DNA of 64,000 nucleotides, taken from the NCBI RefSeq assembly GCF_007990245.1, contig NZ_BJWG01000007.1, positions 62,001 through 126,000 of the forward strand, in the 5' to 3' direction. This DNA comes from Cellulomonas composti. Lineage in GTDB: Bacteria; Actinomycetota; Actinomycetes; Actinomycetales; Cellulomonadaceae. Position numbers and translations under genes: made by a program. Position 1 is the stretch's first letter. Every line of letters begins with the position of its first letter. The notes beneath the pieces were generated by a model. That model saw nothing but the letters and a program-made list of their open reading frames with translations, did no database searches and was not told the origin of the DNA. Below are positions 60,745 through 64,000 of the stretch, one piece after another.

Positions 60745-62045
60745 TCGACGCCCCGCTCACGCAGCGTCGCGAGCACCACCTCGACGGCCTCGCCGAGATC
60801 GAGGCGCGACGTGTCGATGACGAGGTCGGCGTCCGTGGGCTCCTCATAAGGCGCCGAGATGCCCGTGAACTCGGGCACGTCGCCGGCGCGCGCGCGGGCG
60901 TACAGGTGCTTGCGGTCGCGGGCCTCGCAGACCTCGAGCGGTGTCGAGACGTGCACGAGCACGAACGACGCGACGGCGCTCGCGCGCTGGCGGACGTCAG
61001 CGCGGTCCGCCTCGTAGGGCGCGATCGCGGCCGCGAAGACGATGCCTCCCGCACCCGCGACGAGCGACGCGACGTACCCGACGCGCCGGACGTTCTGCGA
61101 GCGCGACTCCCGGTCGAAGCCGAGACCGGCGGAGAGCATGTGCCGCACCTCGTCGCCGTCGAGGACCGTGACCTTGCGCCTGCTGGTCTCGGCCACGCGC
61201 GCGGCCACCGCCTTGGCGACCGTCGACTTGCCCGACCCGGACAGCCCCGTGAACAGGACCACGGCCCCGGGCGTGAACCCGGTGGCGAGCGCCCCCGAGA
61301 GCTCGCCCGCCGACGCATGGGGGAAGTGCTCCGCGAGCACCGCCTCGCGCGCCCGCAGCACCTCGGTGTAGGCCAGCCGGTCCGGACCCGGCTCGGCAGT
61401 CAGGTCCAGCACGTCGGTCGCACCGTACGCGCGGGCGATCTCCTCGAGCGTGGGCGGCAGGTCCTGCGGCCACGCCAGCGCTTCGAGCCGCGCGGTGGCC
61501 GAGAACGGCACGGCGACGACGAGCGTCGGCACGCCGACCGCTTCGCGCGCCGCCTGTGCCGCACGCACGACGCCGGCGCCCGGGACGTCGTCGGCATGCG
61601 CCGGACGCGGCTGCCCGACGAGGCACAGGAGCACCGCACCGGCGGCGTGCAGCTCGCGGGCCCGCTCGGCCGCGGCGGCGAGGTCGCCCACGCCGATCAC
61701 GTCGTCGAGCACGACGGCGAGCACCGTCCCGGCGACGCCGCGCGTCCAGGCACCGACGCGCACCCGCACCTCGTCGGCGGGGAGCCGGAACCCCGGGTCG
61801 GCGTCCTCGCCGCGACGCAGCGCGCGGCTGCGCAGCGGCTCGAGCCGCGCCCCGGCGGCCGGTCGCACGGCGAGGGGCGTGTTCTCCGCGTCGGCCAGGA
61901 CCACCGGACCCGGCTCGCCGGTCGCGACCACGGGTTGACGTTCCGCCGGGACACCGCCGCCCAGCGCGAGCTCGACCGCGTCGGCGTCGGCGTCGGCGAG
62001 AACCACATGGGGCAGCGCGCCCCAGCGGGCCCAGTCGTCGGTCAC
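60741..62045 (-). CDS. cysC: APS kinase with a degenerate ATP-sulfurylase-like N-terminal region
   Basis: This 434-residue protein ends in a complete APS kinase domain (about 258-434): Walker A GLSGSGKST (267-275), LDGDEVRHML, QNVRRVGYVA and IAPYEADR. It makes PAPS from APS. Residues 1-257 are not needed for that. They show weak ATP-sulfurylase-like traces: DAENTPLAV, GQPRPAH where sulfurylases have QTRNPLHRAH, and a FPHASAGEL segment just before the kinase. I infer a decayed Sat-CysC fusion. GTG start, leaderless promoter, first gene of a seven-gene operon. Confidence 0.9.
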   Translation of the reverse strand: MTDDWARWGALPHVVLADADADAVELALGGGVPAERQPVVATGEPGPVVLADAENTPLAVRPAAGARLEPLRSRALRRGEDADPGFRLPADEVRVRVGAWTRGVAGTVLAVVLDDVIGVGDLAAAAERARELHAAGAVLLCLVGQPRPAHADDVPGAGVVRAAQAAREAVGVPTLVVAVPFSATARLEALAWPQDLPPTLEEIARAYGATDVLDLTAEPGPDRLAYTEVLRAREAVLAEHFPHASAGELSGALATGFTPGAVVLFTGLSGSGKSTVAKAVAARVAETSRRKVTVLDGDEVRHMLSAGLGFDRESRSQNVRRVGYVASLVAGAGGIVFAAAIAPYEADRADVRQRASAVASFVLVHVSTPLEVCEARDRKHLYARARAGDVPEFTGISAPYEEPTDADLVIDTSRLDLGEAVEVVLATLRERGVE

Positions 62046-62150
62046 GGGAACTCAGGGTACCGGTGCCCACGTCAGGCCAGGATCGCGACGTGCCAGGGCC
62101 GCGGCGGCCGGCCCCGGACCCGCGCACGGGCTCGGGTACGCTCGGCTCCC
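62046..62150. promoter_or_regulatory. Divergent leaderless promoters, sulfation operon / pyruvyl transferase
   Basis: TACCCT (minus strand, 62059-62054) lies eight bases from the GTG of cysC, and TACGCT (plus strand, 62137-62142) lies eight bases from the GTG at 62151. Both fit leaderless transcripts. Sharing this 105-base region suggests joint control. Confidence 0.5.
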
Positions 62151-63695
62151 GTGGACGATCCCGGCGACTTCCTGCGTCGTGTCGGCGGCGTCGATGCGTT
62201 CCAGTGGAACCCCCTGCGCCCCGACCCGACGTCCGCGACCCCGCGCCTGCTGAACAACTTCGGCGACCTGCTGGGGCCGCTCGTCGTCGAGCTGGAGCTC
62301 GCGCGTATCGCCCCCGGCGCGGCCACGTCGCTGCCGCCCGAGCGCCGGGTCGTCTCGGTCGGCTCGGTGATGCACCTCGCGCGCCCACGGGACGTCATCT
62401 GGGGAACCGGGATCAACGGGAAGGTCTCGAACGCGAGCGTCCACGGCAAGCGCTTGCTCGACGTGCGTGCCGTGCGCGGGCCCTGGTCCGCCGCGTACAT
62501 GACCGCTCGCGGCATCGAGGTGCCGGCCGTCTACGGCGATCCCGCGCTGCTGCTGCCCGAGCTCATGCCCGAGCTGCGCGACTGGGCGACGGCGCACCGC
62601 ACCGACGTCCTCGTGGCCCCCAACTTCAACGACCTCGCCGAGGCGGTCGCCGACTCGTACCCCGTGCTCGTGCCGACCAACCCGCTGCGCACGGTGCTGC
62701 GGACGATCGCGCAGTCGCGGTTCGTCGTCGGTTCGTCGCTGCACGCCGTGGTGATCGCGGACGCGCTGGGGATCGACGCGAGGTTCGTCGCGTCCGCGAA
62801 CGAGTCGACGTTCAAGTACCGCGACTACCTCGCGGGAACCGGCAGGCCGTTCACGCGCATCGCCCCGGACGTCGCGACCGCACTGGCGTGGGGTCCGCAC
62901 GAGCCGCTGCGGATCGACCTCGACCGGCTCGCGGCCGCGTTCCCGCGCGACGTCTGGGAGCTCGGCCTCCGCACGACCGGCTGGGCGGGGCGCCCGTTCG
63001 AGCTCGCGACGTTCCCGCAGGACGTGCTCGACGACGTGCTGCGCGCGTTCACGGGCCAGGCCACGCACGACGAGCTCGTCGCGACCTTCCGCGAGCGGCT
63101 CGCGGACGCGGCGTCGGCCGCGGCGCACGACGGCGAGCAGGGCGAGCCCGCGGTCGAGCACGCTGCGACCTACCGCGAGCTGCTCGTGCCCGAGCTCGAC
63201 GTCGCTGACCTGACGGACGACGAGCGCGAGCAGGACGACCTCGTCGTCCGAAGGGACACGACGAGGCTCGCGCTGTGCGCGCGCGTGCACGGCACCCCGG
63301 TGCTCGCCGAGCTGCGCGCCGTGCGCGGCGCCCTCGGCGGCGTCGTCGTGAGCCTGTCCGTGCAGTGCGGTCGCGTCCGCGGCCTCGTCCGGACGATCGC
63401 GTTGGAGCTCACCGCACAAGGCACCGACCGCACCGTCGTCGCGCGCGTGCCCACCTCGCCCTTCCACGGCCGGCAGTGGCACATCGACGTCGACTGCTTC
63501 GTCCCGGCCGGCCCGCTCGCCGACGCACCGCGATGGGACGTGCACGTCCTGATCTCGGACGGCGACGGGGTCACCGCACGCGTGCCGCTGGCACCACGCG
63601 GATCGCTCGGCCTCGTCCTCGACCCGTGGGCACCGCCCTCGGGCCAGGCGCCCGCGCAGGCCTGGGTGCTCGACGTCCCGTCCGCGGTCGCCTGA
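62151..63695 (+). CDS. Polysaccharide pyruvyl transferase-like protein with C-terminal extension
   Basis: This 514-residue protein has LLNNFGDLLGPLVVEL near the start, SVGSVMHLARPRDVIWGTGI, YGDPALLLPEL and SRFVVGSSLHAVVIADALG, which match the polysaccharide pyruvyl transferase family that puts pyruvate ketals on glycans using phosphoenolpyruvate. About 150-190 residues past the usual end form an extra beta-rich domain of unknown role. GTG at 62151 is set by the leaderless -10. It is divergent from the sulfation operon. Confidence 0.82.
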   Translation: MDDPGDFLRRVGGVDAFQWNPLRPDPTSATPRLLNNFGDLLGPLVVELELARIAPGAATSLPPERRVVSVGSVMHLARPRDVIWGTGINGKVSNASVHGKRLLDVRAVRGPWSAAYMTARGIEVPAVYGDPALLLPELMPELRDWATAHRTDVLVAPNFNDLAEAVADSYPVLVPTNPLRTVLRTIAQSRFVVGSSLHAVVIADALGIDARFVASANESTFKYRDYLAGTGRPFTRIAPDVATALAWGPHEPLRIDLDRLAAAFPRDVWELGLRTTGWAGRPFELATFPQDVLDDVLRAFTGQATHDELVATFRERLADAASAAAHDGEQGEPAVEHAATYRELLVPELDVADLTDDEREQDDLVVRRDTTRLALCARVHGTPVLAELRAVRGALGGVVVSLSVQCGRVRGLVRTIALELTAQGTDRTVVARVPTSPFHGRQWHIDVDCFVPAGPLADAPRWDVHVLISDGDGVTARVPLAPRGSLGLVLDPWAPPSGQAPAQAWVLDVPSAVA

Positions 63696-63722
63696 CCGAC
63701 GACCGCCACCGAGAGGCGACAC

Positions 63723-64000
63723 ATGCCCACGCTCCTGGCGTTCCCCGCCTGGCGGGACAACCCGTACCTCAACCTGCTCTACCTCGCCGCCCGCGGCGAG
63801 GGTTGGGACGTGCAGGGCACCACGGCACATGCCGAGCTCGTCAGGCGCGTCCCCGCGCTGCGCGCCGGCGACGTGCTGCACATCCACTGGACCCAGCCGG
63901 TGGTCCAGCCCGCGACCGACGAGGCCGAGGCCCGCGAACGGCTCGACGCCTTCACCGAGGCCGTCGCCGCAGCGGGTGAGTCGGGCGTGCACGTCATCTG
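63723..64000 (+). CDS. Probable glycosyltransferase, cut by the window end
   Basis: Only the first 92 residues are in the window: LLAFPAWRDNPYLNLLYLAA and AGDVLHIHWTQPVVQ resemble the start of GT-B glycosyltransferases (short HIHW motif). GAGAGG lies six bases before the ATG, and the gene starts 27 bases after the pyruvyl transferase, probably in the same operon. Family inferred from a fragment. Confidence 0.6.
   Translation, partial: MPTLLAFPAWRDNPYLNLLYLAARGEGWDVQGTTAHAELVRRVPALRAGDVLHIHWTQPVVQPATDEAEARERLDAFTEAVAAAGESGVHVI

Noticed and set aside
1-64000. tRNA, rRNA, insertion sequences or prophage
   Set aside because: No cloverleaf-like, transposase, integrase or phage structural sequence was recognised on either strand by reading; a dedicated scan was not possible.

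Overview
This window looks like a chromosome segment of a high-GC Gram-positive actinobacterium. The best fit is a member of the Micrococcales such as Cellulomonas, but that is an inference from gene content, not a species call. The evidence is very high GC, frequent GTG starts, 1-4 base stop/start overlaps (ATGA, GTGA), several apparently leaderless promoters, an MtrAB-LpqB module, a WhiB protein with the G-[VI]-W-G-G turn, and a gene order manB / DUF3499 / metallopeptidase-like / whiB that matches, from memory, the Mycobacterium tuberculosis Rv3257c-Rv3260c region. About 50 genes fill the window with no gene-free stretch over 300 bases. I saw no tRNA, rRNA, CRISPR array, insertion sequence or prophage.

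Bases 1-25,000 are mostly conserved housekeeping DNA: an EamA transporter and a YcaQ/AlkZ-like protein; ribosome hibernation factor hpf, comF and the mtrA-mtrB-lpqB signalling operon on the minus strand; a plus-strand run of envelope genes (GDPD-membrane-domain protein, DUF4129, DUF4350, MoxR ATPase, DUF58) facing a SpoIIM-like protein; an RDD protein; then Trm112-like, manB, zinc ribbon, DUF3499, a metallopeptidase-like protein, a DUF5719 protein, a giant membrane glycosyltransferase and whiB.

Bases 25,000-54,200 are a cell-surface polysaccharide locus. An acetyltransferase, an aminotransferase and an oxidoreductase resemble WbpD/WbpE/WbpB. With a UDP-GlcNAc 2-epimerase and a nucleotide-sugar dehydrogenase elsewhere in the locus, they would make a diacetamido-uronic acid sugar nucleotide (UDP-GlcNAc3NAcA or UDP-ManNAc3NAcA). 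The epimerase gene sits inside an operon of wall enzymes: an amidase with CWB2 repeats, a SpoIID/LytB protein with CWB2 repeats, and a second SpoIID/LytB protein. Several glycosyltransferases, a Wzm/Wzt-type ABC exporter and two LytR-CpsA-Psr (LCP) proteins complete a make-export-attach route for a wall-bound glycan.

Bases 54,200-62,045 are a tightly coupled seven-gene minus-strand operon: an APS kinase with an ATP-sulfurylase-like N-terminus, two sulfotransferase-like proteins, cysQ, cysD, cysN and a propeller-like lipoprotein. It can make PAPS, use it and recycle PAP, and has no sulfate-reduction gene, so it looks dedicated to sulfating something, probably the glycan or a surface lipid. Across the divergent promoter lie a polysaccharide pyruvyl transferase-like gene and a glycosyltransferase-like gene cut by the window end. 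The combination of a diamino-uronic acid pathway, pyruvylation, sulfation, LCP ligation and CWB2 wall proteins is the most interesting system here: a candidate sulfated, possibly pyruvylated, wall-anchored polysaccharide.
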